Assembly: GCA_900188575.1 (NCBI GenBank)
Contig: FYEU01000259.1
Coordinates: 319,428 to 383,427, forward strand
Length of the DNA stretch: 64,000 nucleotides
Direction: 5' to 3'
From: Geosmithia putterillii
Taxonomy: Eukaryota > Ascomycota > Sordariomycetes > Hypocreales > Bionectriaceae
Every line of letters begins with the position of its first letter. Positions within the stretch are counted from its first letter, which is position 1. Of this stretch, positions 53,724-64,000 are shown piece after piece. Below the pieces are notes generated by a model. The model searched no databases. It worked only from the letters and a program-made list of their open reading frames with translations, and was not told the DNA's origin. Made by a program: the position numbers and the translations under genes.

Positions 53724-56366
53724 GTGAGAAGCGACGAGACACCGCGTCTGCCTCGCAGTCCTCGCGCAAGGGCCAGCCAGATCCACTCGTCGTCCTCGTC
53801 GTCAGCCTACCCTGACCGATCACGCACGTCGTCAACGTTTGCTCCTCCGCCCATCACGGCCGTGCCGGTGCCGGTGCCCGTCGCCGCCCTTCCAGACACT
53901 AGCAGCAGCAGCAGCAGAACGCATCATCACCAGCTGCTGCACAACCCAGCGCTGTCACGGCCCCTGCGCGAGACGCCCACCCAGTCGCGCACCATTGGCG
54001 GCCGCCACGTCCCCGGCGAGGACATAGACTACTACTTCGACCGGTACCTGGAGCGGTTCCACCCGTTCGTGCCCGTCCTGCGCACGCGCGACCCGGACGC
54101 GTGCTACCAGGCCAGCAGCACGCTCTTCTGGATGGTCGTCCTCGTGGCGTGCAGGAAGTATCCGCGGCCCGGCGCGGGGGTGCACGTCCCCAGCAGCGCC
54201 AACATCAGGGCAGACCAGGAGGATGCGGAAGCACACGCAGATATGCATGCACGCTCACATGCGCATGCGCATGAAGATACAGCAGAGCACAGTGGCACGG
54301 GCCGTGGAAAGACGGAGGAAGGAGGCGGAGGCGGAGGGAGACCGACACCGGCACCGACGGATCTGCAGACTGCGGCAGAGACGAAACCGACGGACCTGCA
54401 CAGCATCCTGATCGACCACCTCGGACGGGACATCTGGACGGTGCTCTCCGCGCCGGTGACACGCCTCGAGTCGATCCACGCGCTGCTGCTCTTCTGCGCG
54501 TGGCCCATGCCCTCGGTCCGGCTGGTCACCGACCCGTCCACCGTCGTGGCGGGCAGCGCGCTCAACGTGTCGATGCTGGTGGGACTGCACACCGGACGCG
54601 GGGCGCATCCCGAGTTCTGCGTCGGGAGGAGGTGCAATATGTCGTTTACCGATGAGGATGCCGCGGTGACGTGGGTGCAGACGTGTATTCTGGCGCAGAG
54701 GTAGGTCTCACTACACATACCCGGGGAGAAGAAAGACTGAAGAGAAGAAAGACTGAAGAGAAGAGAAGAGAAGAAAAGAAAAGAAAAGAGAAGGCGGGAG
54801 TGGAGTGAAGTGAAAAAGACTGACATGTGCAGATCTGCCGCCAATATCGGCCATCCCCCGCCGTCGATCCAACTCAATGATGCGCCGTCGAAAAAGGCCC
54901 TCTCGTCGCCTGAGTGGGCTGATCTGCTTACTACATTCGACGTCCAACGCTATCTCAACCGGTTTCATCTGGCCATGGCGGCGCATGTCACGAATATTGG
55001 CTATGTTACGGAGAATACGGTTCTCGGGTGGGAGGATGAGTTTGAGATGCTCAAGGCTACGATGGCGCGGGATGAATCTGGTGTGTCACTCTCACTTCAC
55101 TCTTTCTCTCTCTTCGCATATTGTCCTTTTATACACACTCTCTCACTCACATTCTCACTCACTCATAAATACACACACCCTCTCATATCATATCCACTCA
55201 TATAGGAGAATGCATGCTGACCACCCAGACCTCACCCGCTTCACCCTCCTAGCCGGCAAGCAAGACATCCAAAACTACTACTTCACCCACCAACCCGACC
55301 ACCCGGGCCCCAACATCTCCCTGCACACCCGCCGCGCCCTCATAACCGCCCGATCCATCATCTCCACCGGTCTGGCCCTCGACGCCTCGCCCCTCCGCTT
55401 CCTCTACCACGCCCCCAGCTGGGTCGTCCGGTCCATCATCGCCGCCGCCAGCCTCCTCGTCTCAGCCCTGCACTCCACCTGCCCCCCACCACTAGACGAC
55501 CTCATAGCCAATCCCCCTCCTCCCCACAACCATCCTCATCATCCCCCCCCTCATACCCACCACCACCACCAGCCAGGCACTCCCTCCCAGGCACACAGCG
55601 TCCCAACCCCCAACTCATCCTCTGCCTCGGTGGCCTCGCCCGCCAGCGGAGGAGTAGTAGGCGACGCAGCAGCGACAGCAGCGGCGGCAGATGCCCTGGT
55701 GGCACAGTGCATCTCCGCCCTGATCGCCTGCTCCATCTGCGAGGTCGACCTGCCCTCGCGCTGCGCGGCCATCATCCAGCCCTTTTGGGCCTGCAGGGCC
55801 CAGATCCCCGTCATCGGCCCCGCCGCCATGTCCTGGCCGAACCGGCTCTCGGCCGGCACCACATTCTGGTGTCTCGTCCGGCTGCAGCGCAACGTGGCCG
55901 ATCTGCAGGGCAGCGGCGGCGAGCAGCATCCTGGGAAATCGGCCTATGGGCATGTTCCCACGCTGCAGCCGCAGCCGGCCCAGGCGCAGACGCCCATGCA
56001 GATGCAGATGCAGGCGCAGAGGACGCCGCAGCAGCAGCAGCAGCAGCAGTTGCCGCAGCAGAAGTTCTTTAACAGACGTGGGTTCAATCTTTCATTCTTT
56101 ACTCGGGGCTTCCGTGTTTACTTGCAACTCTTGTACACATGCTGTTGCTCTTGCACTTAAAACTCCCCCTGGACCACTTGGCTAATCCTTTCGTTCTGTA
56201 CATAGGCGAACTAGGCACATATCAAGGCGATAATAGCACGCCCGCGCAGAATACTGACACGGGTATGCCCCCCCTTGATGCCTTTGGCGGCGTTGACTGG
56301 ACCATGTTCATGGATGAGTTTGACTGGGATGGGTCGGACGCCTTGTTTACCGGGGGGTCGTTGTAG
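53158..56366 (+). CDS. Zn2Cys6 transcription factor with His-rich N-terminus
   Basis: Six exons: 53158-53328, 53403-53509, 53576-54700, 54833 to about 55084, 55206-56077 and 56206-56366; about 895 aa. The cluster CVNCRNSK-VRC, then CQRC and CSKLDLSC (C-x2-C-x6-C-x9-C-x2-C-x6-C), is split by intron 1 between the second and third Cys. The 66-nt segment 53510-53575 is in frame but has GTACTC, CTGAC and TTAG; removing it gives the normal linker TKRR-SKLEKLEQELDALRQA. A Fungal_trans region follows (YYFDRYLERFHPFVPVLRTR, LLFCAWPMPS, MADHPDLTRF-type segment). The exon 4/5 junction is uncertain: strict frame needs a GTCACT donor at 55085. HPHPHPHPHQHQHLHQEH precedes the zinc cluster; Ser, Ala and Gln homopolymers are abundant. 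The last exon ends in acidic WTMFMDEFDWDG, a plausible activation domain. Confidence 0.88.
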
Positions 56367-57312
56367 TCTGGTTCATGATCTTATAGACCGACGACCTTTT
56401 GTTCTTGCATTGGGTAATACCTACTTATTGTCTACAGGTGGTGGTCCATGGGATCTCGGTGCTTTTTATCCGTCCGGGCTGGTGTTGCATGGATATTACT
56501 GGGTATTTCATTTGTCTATACAGGTATAGCATATGATCGACTTTGGATGGCAAGACGGGCACTTTCATTTGTCTATTGGTATTGCATCATGTCTTTTCAT
56601 CTTTCTATCATCATCTATCTGTGGTATTGCATTCACGACTTGGTTTCTTCTTGTTCGCTGATATACCCGAATCTGTGGGAATGCACTATATACATAGAAC
56701 TTTCTTCCTTCTCCTTTCTTCAAATAATGTGTAACATCATCTATAGTAGAACAAATTCACCGCCTTGGAAGCGAGCGAAGCGAGAAGAGCCTCCCCGGCA
56801 GGGGCCGCCGGAGGCAATCCATAGACGTCTATCACAAAATATGAAGTCAAGGGAGTGTGGGCCTCTGTACTTGCATGTGTGCTAGGCTTGTCTTTCGGTT
56901 GAAATACCCGGCACATTCACAAACTTCAACCCACCGAAAATATCACCATGTCACCGTGTCGCAGTGTTCACATTCACTCTCAGGGCCATTCTCAACATCA
57001 TTTGAACAAACTTTTCTTTTGTAAAAGTCAATGCAATGCTAGCTAAAAACTCATGTATGCATGAATCCTCTATACTCCAGCCAATAAGCAATATAAACAT
57101 CTTGAATGGAAGCAATGTACATGAAAAGCCAGTATTAGTACCGGTATAGAGGACGTGAAAAACAAAAGAGCAAAACAAGCAAGAAACAAAAATGCTATGC
57201 GTCCATATATAACAATCCTTGATCGATCCATAAAGTCTCTGAATCAATCCCTGTATCACATCGGTCCGGATGAGTCTGGGTGACTGGGTGAGGATGAGGC
57301 GCCCTGAGACTT
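56367..57312. other. Convergent 3' intergenic region
   Basis: 946 bp between the Zn2Cys6 gene (+) and HSP104 (-). Apart from the GC-rich element at 56772 it is AT-rich, as expected for two 3' ends. No gene seen. Confidence 0.45.
56772..56818 (+). repeat. GC-rich interspersed element, copy 4
   Basis: GCGAGCGAAGCGAGAAGAGC, then CCCCGGCAGGGGCCGCCGGA and GGCAA. Nearly the same as copy 3, with a small insertion. It sits as a GC island in AT-rich sequence between two convergent genes. Confidence 0.85.
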
Positions 57313-60069
57313 CTAAGTGTAGATGTCCTCATCCATATCGTCACCCGCCAGCTCCTCGACTGCATCGTCCTCGTCATCCATCATGTCAATCTCCCCACTG
57401 TCGCTATCGCTGTGGTTGGGAATGACAACCAGACGCCCATCATCGAGCTCGACGCGTGCCGTCTCCCCGTCGCGTATGTTGCCCCTGAGGATGAGCACGG
57501 CGAGCTTGTTGAGAATCTCCTGCTCGATGAGGCGCTGGAGCGGACGCGCACCATACGCGGGCGAGTATCCGCTCGCGCCGAGCTGGTCCTTGGCTTCGTC
57601 CGACACCTCGATGCGTACCTTGCGGCCGTTGTCGTGCAGCCGCTTCTGGATCTCGTCAAGGCGGAAGTCGACGATGCGGCGGATCTCGCGGCGCGTGAGG
57701 CGGTTGAAGATGACAACCGAGTTGATGCGGTTGAGGAACTCGGGGAGGAAGTAGTTGCGCAGCGAGTTCATCACCATCTCGCGCGCGCCGGGCTCGATCC
57801 GGCCCTCCTTGGTGCTGCGCGTGAGGTACTCGGCACCCAGGTTGGATGTCATGACCACGATGCAGTTCTTGGCGTCTATCACACGGCCTTGGCCGTCGGT
57901 GATGCGCCCATCGTCCATGAGCTGCAGGAGCACCGTCAGAATCTCCTTGGCTGCCTTCTCGACCTCGTCAAACAGCAGGATCGAGAAGGGGCGGCGTCGC
58001 AGAGCCTCCGTCAGCTGGCCACCTGCGTCGTGACCCACGTATCCGGGCGGCGCGCCAATCATGCGGCTGAGTGCGTGGCGCTCCTGGTACTCGGACATGT
58101 CGAGACGGATCATGGCCTTGGGGTCGTCGAACAGGAACTCGGCGAGCGCCTTGGTCAGGAGCGTCTTTCCTGTACCTGACGGTCCGCAGAAGAGGAAGCT
58201 GGGCGGTTGGTTGGGGTTGCTGAGGCCGGAGCGCTGCAGCCGGATGGCGTTGGAGACGGCCTGGACGGCCTCCTTCTGACCGACGACCGACTTGCCCAGC
58301 ACCTTTTCCATGTTGATGAGCTTCTCCTTCTCCGAGGTGCGGAGGCGGGTGACGGGAATGCCGGTCCAGCGGGCGACAATCTCATTGATGTGGTCGGCGG
58401 TGACAATGTCCGTCACCATGGACCCGCTGTCGGCGCCCGAGGCGCTCAGGGCGGCGTCGGCCTGGGCCTTCTTGGCCTCGAGGTCCTTGATGACAGCCTC
58501 CTGCTCGGGGATGGCGCCGTACTTGAGGTCGGCAGCGCGGGCGTGGTTGCCGTTGTTCATGGCGTCGTCGAGCTTCTTGAGGAAGTCGTCGAGCTTGACC
58601 TTGGCCTGGTGGATCTCCTCGCCGCGCTTGATCTCGTTCTGGTACTTTTCGCGGAGGGGCTGGAGCTCCTCCTCGACGTTCTTGGCGTCCTTCTTGGCCT
58701 GCTGGAGGCGCGCCTGCGAGGCCTCGTCCTGCTCCTTCTCGAGGGCGGCAATCTCAATCATAAACTGCCTATGCTTACGCTCCAGAGAGTCGATTGCCTC
58801 GGGCTGGGACTCGCGGGCCACGCGGACGGCGGCGGCAGCCTCGTCGACCAGGTCGATGGCCGAGTCGGGCATGCGGCGCGAGGTCAGGTAGCGGGCGGCG
58901 AGGTTGGTGGCGGCCACCAGGGCGCTGTCGAGGATGGTGACGCGGTGGTGGCGGTCGTAGCGCTCCTTGAGACCTCGAAGGATGGAGATGGTTTCGGTGA
59001 TGGTGGGCTCCTTAACCATGACCTGCTGGAAACGACGCTCAAAGGCAGCGTCCTTCTCAATGTACTTGCGGTACTCGTTGAGCGTGGTGGCGCCGATGCA
59101 GTGCAGCTGGCCACGGGCGAGCATGGGCTTGAGGAGGTTGGCGGCGTCCATGCCGCCCTCGCCCGAGGAGCCGGCACCCATGAGAAGGTGGATCTCATCG
59201 ACGAAGAGAACAATCATGTCCTTGGAGTCCTCAATCTCCTTGAGGACACCCTTCATGCGCTCCTCAAACTCTCCACGGTACTTGGAGCCGGCCACGAGAG
59301 AGCCGACGTCGAGAGAGAGGAGCTTGCAGTGCTTGAGGTTGTCGGGAACGTCGCGGTTGGCGATTCGCTGGGCGAGGCCCTCGACGACGGTGGTCTTGCC
59401 GACACCGGGCTCACCAATGAGGACGGGGTTGTTCTTTGTGCGGCGGGAGAGGATACGGATGGTTCGGCGGATCTCCTCCTCGCGGCCAATGACGGGGTCG
59501 ATCTTCTTGTCACGGGCCATGGCCGTCATGTCGATGGTGAACTTGGCCAGGTTCTCGTTCTCCTGCTCCGTGTCGGCCGTCTTGCTGTCGACACGCTTGG
59601 TGCCGCGGATGGCCTGGACGGCATCCTGAACCAGCTTGGGCTTGGGGATGTTGGCCTCGCGGAGGGCAGTCTGGACGTTGTTGTCCTCTGAGAGAGCGTT
59701 GATGAGGTGGTCGACGCCAATGTACGAGTCTTTCTGGACCTTCTGAAGCTCCATGGCCTTGCGCAGCACGGCGTGGAACTGGGGGGCCAGCGAGACCTGC
59801 TCGGGCGGCGGATCTTGGCTGGGCAGCCGCACCAATGTCTTCTTGAGGGCGCGGTCAAAGAGCTGAGGGTCGCCGTTGGCTCGTTCCACTACCTGGCGGA
59901 ACAAGCTGGCTGTGGGTGTTGTTGTGTCATGGTTGGGGTCGTGAGGGTCGAGAAGTGACACGGCCAGGTGGACGGGCACAAGCTGGGAGTGGCCGTACTG
60001 CTCGGCGAGGGTCATGGCCCCCTCAACGGCCTGTTGTGCTCGGTCGGTAAAATCCATCTTTGCTGACAT
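57313..60069 (-). CDS. HSP104: Hsp104/ClpB protein disaggregase
   Basis: An intronless 918-aa protein. The N domain starts FTDRAQQAVEGAMTLAEQYG. NBD1 has Walker A GEPGVGKT (about 219-226), Walker B IVLFVDEIH and the pore loop GSKYRGEFEERMK. A long coiled-coil middle domain follows (IEIAALEKEQDEASQARLQQ onward). NBD2 has GPSGTGKTLLTKALAEF (about 630), the pore loop GAPPGYVGHDAGGQLTEALR, ILLFDEVEKA and the sensor YSPAYGARPLQRLIEQEILN. The tail is acidic (DDEDDAVEELAGDDMDEDIYT), like the Hsp70/90-docking DDLD end of yeast Hsp104. Length matches the family (908 aa in yeast). It is a cytosolic hexamer that threads aggregated proteins with Hsp70 and is needed for thermotolerance and prion propagation. 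Strong codon bias with preferred C/G endings suggests high expression. Divergent from MHR1. Confidence 0.98.
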   Translation of the reverse strand: MSAKMDFTDRAQQAVEGAMTLAEQYGHSQLVPVHLAVSLLDPHDPNHDTTTPTASLFRQVVERANGDPQLFDRALKKTLVRLPSQDPPPEQVSLAPQFHAVLRKAMELQKVQKDSYIGVDHLINALSEDNNVQTALREANIPKPKLVQDAVQAIRGTKRVDSKTADTEQENENLAKFTIDMTAMARDKKIDPVIGREEEIRRTIRILSRRTKNNPVLIGEPGVGKTTVVEGLAQRIANRDVPDNLKHCKLLSLDVGSLVAGSKYRGEFEERMKGVLKEIEDSKDMIVLFVDEIHLLMGAGSSGEGGMDAANLLKPMLARGQLHCIGATTLNEYRKYIEKDAAFERRFQQVMVKEPTITETISILRGLKERYDRHHRVTILDSALVAATNLAARYLTSRRMPDSAIDLVDEAAAAVRVARESQPEAIDSLERKHRQFMIEIAALEKEQDEASQARLQQAKKDAKNVEEELQPLREKYQNEIKRGEEIHQAKVKLDDFLKKLDDAMNNGNHARAADLKYGAIPEQEAVIKDLEAKKAQADAALSASGADSGSMVTDIVTADHINEIVARWTGIPVTRLRTSEKEKLINMEKVLGKSVVGQKEAVQAVSNAIRLQRSGLSNPNQPPSFLFCGPSGTGKTLLTKALAEFLFDDPKAMIRLDMSEYQERHALSRMIGAPPGYVGHDAGGQLTEALRRRPFSILLFDEVEKAAKEILTVLLQLMDDGRITDGQGRVIDAKNCIVVMTSNLGAEYLTRSTKEGRIEPGAREMVMNSLRNYFLPEFLNRINSVVIFNRLTRREIRRIVDFRLDEIQKRLHDNGRKVRIEVSDEAKDQLGASGYSPAYGARPLQRLIEQEILNKLAVLILRGNIRDGETARVELDDGRLVVIPNHSDSDSGEIDMMDDEDDAVEELAGDDMDEDIYT

Positions 60070-60774
60070 GCCTTTTTGTGTGTGGTGTGTTGTATGTGAA
60101 GGTGAAGTGTGTGTGAGGTGAAGGAAGAAAACACAGAGGGTATATAGAAGAGGGGAAAGAAGGAGGTGGAGGTATTAAAAGAAGGTTTCTTCTTGTTGGT
60201 TGTGTGTTGTTGAGCTGAAGAGTGTGTGCTCAGAAACCAAAGGCTGTTGCGGGGTGAATGTGTTTGGTGATGATGATGAGGAACAAAGAAACAGGTTCCG
60301 AGAGATGCGTTGAGAGCAGAGGATTATATGCTCATCTGAGGGGGGGGGAAAGTCGTATCACTGGAAAAGACTGGAAGCCGGAATCCAGTGCCCGAGCAAG
60401 CCACAAGAGACGACAAGTGACGAGAAGCAGCTCGGGAGGCGTGGGAAGATGCGGGAGGACGTGGGAAGATACAAGAAGCCTGTAGAAGCTTCATGCAGTT
60501 GCCTGATGTCACTGGCGCCTTCCTCCGCCGCCGCCCAACCAAGTTGCTGAAGTGGGGAGCAAGCGATGTGATTGGCTGAAATGTTGCTACCATTCTCGGC
60601 CATAAAAGTGGATACGCAACTGCCACGGGCCCATGGACCAGGAGAGAGTCACGTGATTCCGCGATCTGGATCCCCGACAGGCAAGAAATTGATTGATTTG
60701 GTGATTGACTGAAGCCTGCAAGCAAATCCGCACGACCACCTCGACGGCGCGGCCCACCCCCCGACGACACCACG
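60070..60774. promoter_or_regulatory. HSP104-MHR1 divergent promoter with heat-shock-element-like sites
   Basis: 705 bp between outward genes. GAAGCTTC at 60485-60492 (GAA-N2-TTC) is flanked by AAGAAGCC at about 60473, giving three GAA/TTC units with near-5-bp phasing, as bound by Hsf1. GGAAAAGACTGGAAGCCGGA at 60362-60381 has further GAA units. On the HSP104 side, TATATA at about 60139-60144 lies some 70 bp before its ATG. Heat regulation is inferred from these and from the gene's identity. Confidence 0.6.
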
Positions 60775-61618
60775 ATGAACGCAGCAACAGCAGCACCGGT
60801 CCTCCGGATGGGCCAGCCCCTGACGGGTCTCCCCCGCGTCTGTCTCCGGTCGATAGCGCACAGCAGCAAGCCGCGCAAGCCGACGACGGGCTTCGTCGGG
60901 CCCCCTGGACACGGCGAGAAGATTTGGATATGGAGCCACAGGAGGACAGACCAGACCATTTACACGTTGAGGAATCGATTGGATGTACGTCTTCTTCGCA
61001 CCACTTCCACCCCCTCGGGATGAACCAATGGGGACCATGGCAAAAAAACAAAAAGCTGACAGACTGCCCCGTGTCATGTAGCACCACCACGACCTCAAGC
61101 AGATCCCCTACAACGGCAAGAAGCTCAAGCAGGCCAAGCTTCGCCCGGACTACTGGTCCCCCCTGGCGACGGTGGAGCTGTCTCCCGGACAGGGCGTCGT
61201 CGGCCGGTCCATCTTCCAGAAGCTGCGGGAGCTCAAGCGGCTGCACGAGGTGGAATGGGACGAGGCCGAGGTGCGCCCGCGACCCGAGTCGGAGTTCTCC
61301 AAGGCGGACCGCAAGGAGGCGGCCAAGGCACGCGAGGAGGGCCGCGAGTACACGCCTGACCGGACGAAGCGGCAGCGCGGCGTGGCGCTCAACGCGCAGA
61401 AGAAGAACTCGATTGCCGACTTGGCGGCCGTGTTGGCCGGCCAGGGCAGGGGCAACAAGCTGGTCGTCTCCGAGGGAGGGGAGGACGGCGCCGTCGGCCA
61501 GCTGTCGGCCGTGACGGTCAACTGGGCCAACGACCAGGACAGGAACTACGCCGAGGAGTGGTCAGACAACGTCACGCACGGGCTGTTCGAGGTGCCCACG
61601 TATGTGAGCAAGGATTGA
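60775..61618 (+). CDS. MHR1: Mhr1 / mitochondrial ribosomal protein mL67
   Basis: Exons 60775-60984 and 61082-61618; 248 aa. The 97-nt intron (GTACGT, GCTGAC branch, TAG) joins RNRLD-HHHDLKQIPYNGKK. Family blocks: GEKIWIWSHRRTDQTIYTL, LKQIPYNGKKLKQAKLRPDY, WSPLATVELSPGQGVVGRSI and QKLRELKRLHEVEW, with a fungal C-terminal extension (SIADLAAVLAGQGRGNKLVV and VNWANDQDRNYAEEWSDNVT). The first ~40 residues are basic and Ser/Thr-containing, consistent with a mitochondrial presequence. In yeast the protein is both large-subunit component mL67 and a DNA-pairing factor in mtDNA recombination and partitioning. It shares its promoter region with HSP104. Confidence 0.9.
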
Positions 61619-62085
61619 TCGCAACAGCATGGGTCATGGGTGCGTCTGTCCTGAGAGAGGGAGGACGCTGGCATGGGTAGACGACGGTGGCTCTCCTGAG
61701 AGACTGCCGTCTTTGTATACATATGTGGGCGAGAGGCCCAATCTTGTAATCTTACAATGTTGATTAGTACTGTAGAGCAAAAAGGGTGTTTACCCATTGT
61801 ATTTTCACGTTCTAATAGTTGGCAATCGAGCGTATTACCATCATTGAGGTGTTCCATAAACTATGACCAAAGCAACCAAGTATGTCGCCACACTTGATAC
61901 CATCATCTGAGATCAATGTACTACGTGGAAAGGAGTTGCCAGTGTTAACCAAATATATTGTTAACTGCTATTCAATGTAGAAATCAGGCCGCATGAATTG
62001 TGTATATCTTGAAAGAAACAGAAAGCCAGGCAGAATCAGACGCATAACCATATCCATATCCATAATCCAACAATGCCCCTTCGAC
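61619..62085. other. Convergent 3' intergenic region
   Basis: 467 bp, AT-rich between MHR1 (+) and the sulfotransferase-like gene (-). Nothing else seen. Confidence 0.45.
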
Positions 62086-63608
62086 CTAGGGCTTGACACA
62101 AAACTGCCTGAGGTAGTTGTAGCTGTCGACAGTTGCGTCGACGGTCTCGCGAATCATCTTCTGACCCTCGGGACCGTACTTTTTCAACCAGTCGGCATCC
62201 TCTGCCTCGGTAGTAGGCTTCTTCTGGGAGGGAGTTAGCGACAGTCTCTTGACACAGGCACCCATACTGGAACATTTCGATCGTAGAGAGGGAAAGGACA
62301 GAGAGAGAGAGAGAGAGAGAGAGGGTGGGGGGGGAGGGAAAGGAACAAACAGAAAGGCGCACCTGCTCATGCGTCCTGGGACGCAGGGCCGAGGAGTGGA
62401 TGGCATCCTCGTGGAAGCCGTTCCACTTGGCAAAGTGCTGCTGGGCATAGCGCATGTCGTCGTCGTTCCACTCGAGCATCTCGGGGGTGAAGTCGAGGTC
62501 GATGCGGCGGCAGTACTCGCGGATGATGCCCTCGGGGTCGTCGAGCATGTCGTCGGCGTCGATGACGGTGAGCTGTTCGCGGTCGACGATGCCGCTGTTG
62601 ACGAGGAAGTCGAAGAGGCGGACGAGCTCGTCGTAGCCGGCCTCGCTGGGCATGTAGTGGAAGTTTGTGATCTCGCGCAGCGGCGGGATCGTGGTGCGGT
62701 AGTACGAGGGCACCGACCGGCGCGGGTGGCGGATCAGGAAGGTGAAGTGGAACTTGCGCAGGACCGACATGGGCATCATGGTCGGGTTGCCGGCCTCGAC
62801 GCCGCCGCCCAGAGAGGGCACGATGCTGGCGCGCTGGCCGCCCGGGGGCATCAGGTAGTAGGCCATGTCCTTGATGAAGACACGCTTTCCCTGGAGAACC
62901 GGGCGAACGGGGTTGTGTAAGCAATACATCCAAACTCAAGGGTGTCGGTTGGAGACACATGGATGATGGCTTGGGAGGGGAGGGGGGGGGTTCTTTCAAC
63001 TCTTCTCTTTCAAGGCCAACAAGCAAGAAGGGCGATGACAAGACATTCCAAGCCATTGAGAGAGAGAGAGAGATAAAGAGAAACAGAAGGGAAACAGAAC
63101 CCCATCACTTGATGAAGTCTGGTGTAGTAGGCAGGAGAGCAGGAAGGCGAACCTCTTTTTGTCCGTCCTCGAGGATCTGGGTCAGGGTGTCGAGGTAGGT
63201 CGTCTTGGACTGGCCAGAAGCCTCGCGGGTAGCAGGGTCATCCTCGTAGCGCTTGCTCATGAACTCGGGGCCATAGTAGAAGGCCTCGCCAAAGGGCTCG
63301 TGGAAGCACTCGAGATCTTGGCGGCGCTTCATGAAGACCTGGAAAGGGAAGGAGGGGTTAGCCAAGCCAAGCCAGACAATCGGTTGAGCTTATCATTGAA
63401 GATAAGGCCCGTATCATCAACAGCAGCAGCAGCAATAATCGCCACAACCACGTGCTGCCGTGTTGACGAGGCCAGTGACATATATCCAAAAAGGACATGG
63501 AATATGGACTCAAGACCTTGAAAGACAAGATGGACAGAAACATACCCGCTCAAAAGCCGTCGAGACGGCCCTGGGGTGCGTGGCACAAAAGACGGGACGG
63601 GGAGCCAT
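62086..63608 (-). CDS. Sulfotransferase-family P-loop protein
   Basis: Four exons, all phase 0: 63608-63546, 63338-63153, 62890-62363 and 62223-62086; 304 aa. Introns of 207, 262 and 139 nt; the last two hold GA-repeat tracts. The N-terminus MAPRPVFCATHPRAVSTAFER has the short sulfotransferase phosphate-binding pattern (PRSGSTA-like, here PRAVSTA) in place of a Walker A loop. FHEPFGEAFYYGPEF follows, then GKRVFIKDMAYYL, and FTFLIRHPRRSVPSYYR resembles the 3'-phosphate (PAPS) binding segment. DADDMLDDPEGIIREYCRRI and the tail DATVDSYNYLRQFCVKP are typical of the uncharacterised fungal branch of this family. Substrate unknown; some relatives lie in metabolite clusters, but no cluster is visible here. 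The start ATG follows directly on a normal leader, and the first exon is only 21 codons. Confidence 0.85.
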
Positions 63609-64000
63609 GATGGTGATGACGTAGTTGACGTAAGTTGTGGTGTTTGTATGTACCAAAGATAAGATATGTATCCGAGGAGGGGAAGAGCTCGGCAACAAAG
63701 CTATAAGACTTGTCGAAGGGAAGATGTATGAAAGACTTGATGATAGTCAAGAGATGGGAATAAGAGTAGACGGAAAGAGTAGACGGAAGAGAGAGGGAGA
63801 GGGAAGAGGAAGCAGAAGGGCAAAACCGTCGACGTGGGGGGGACAAGCTTTATACTCTGAGGCTACCCCGAGCGAAGAGCCAGTAGCTTCTGGCGACCGA
63901 CCGAACGAGCGAGTAGCATGGCGCCGGACAAGGCCGACTGAGTTGTTGTTACGATAATGATTTAGGAGGCAGCACGAGGACGCTGTACCTCTGTACTCAT
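63609..64000. promoter_or_regulatory. Upstream region of the sulfotransferase-like gene
   Basis: About 390 bp to the window edge. On the minus strand it is pyrimidine-rich next to the ATG, as in a fungal leader. CCGAGCGAAGAGCC and CCGAACGAGCGAG near 63870-63912 resemble fragments of the GC-rich element but do not align well enough to call. Confidence 0.4.

Noticed and set aside
58207..59691. 494-codon plus-strand open frame opposite HSP104
   Set aside because: Antisense shadow of a strongly codon-biased gene; Leu/Val/Gly-rich translation with no family content.

Overview
The window is nuclear DNA of a filamentous ascomycete, most likely a Sordariomycete and plausibly Hypocreales. Support comes from short introns (about 50-260 nt, GTRNGT donors, CTAAC/CTGAC branch points), Zn2Cys6 and Clr5 regulators, a 2EXR protein, fungal HNH_2 proteins, a TALE homeodomain protein, Pbn1, Hsp104 and Mhr1. 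No tRNA, rRNA, CRISPR array or intact transposon was recognised.

Left gene-rich block (1-24.1 kb). A truncated MFS sugar transporter (-) is divergent from an AnmK/levoglucosan-kinase-like sugar kinase (+). Then comes an HNH neighbourhood: a broken HNH gene (+), an inverted remnant of its 5' part (-), and a complete spliced HNH_2 gene (-) whose expected catalytic His is Tyr. These are followed by a Clr5-domain protein (-), a 54-bp tandem repeat, an unrecognised Ser-rich protein with hydrophobic C-terminal segments (+), a bicovalent-type FAD oxidase (+), a membrane-anchored prolyl 4-hydroxylase-like 2OG oxygenase (-), a six-exon Zn2Cys6 factor (+) and a 2EXR protein (+).

Middle block (24.1-50.7 kb). 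The only gene I can support is a three-exon TALE/KN homeodomain factor (36.5-38.0 kb, -). About 12 kb on each side is gene-free but not featureless: it holds at least 45 exact copies of TACGGAGTA/TACTCCGTA, sometimes as overlapping 7-bp tandems, plus many one-base variants. I found no exact copy elsewhere in the window.

Right block (50.7-64 kb). PBN1 (+, GPI mannosyltransferase I subunit; a GC-rich repeat sits in its second intron), a second Zn2Cys6 factor (+), HSP104 (-), MHR1/mL67 (+, divergent from HSP104 over a shared promoter with heat-shock-element-like sequence), and a four-exon sulfotransferase-like P-loop protein (-).

The strongest candidates for something undescribed are the dispersed 9-mer compartment around the homeobox gene, the contrasting enrichment of TACATGTA in the left block, a short GC-rich interspersed element with four copies, and the sugar-kinase clade with its linked transporter. 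Spliced coordinates are my own reading of frames and splice signals. Boundaries I could not fix are flagged in the entries.
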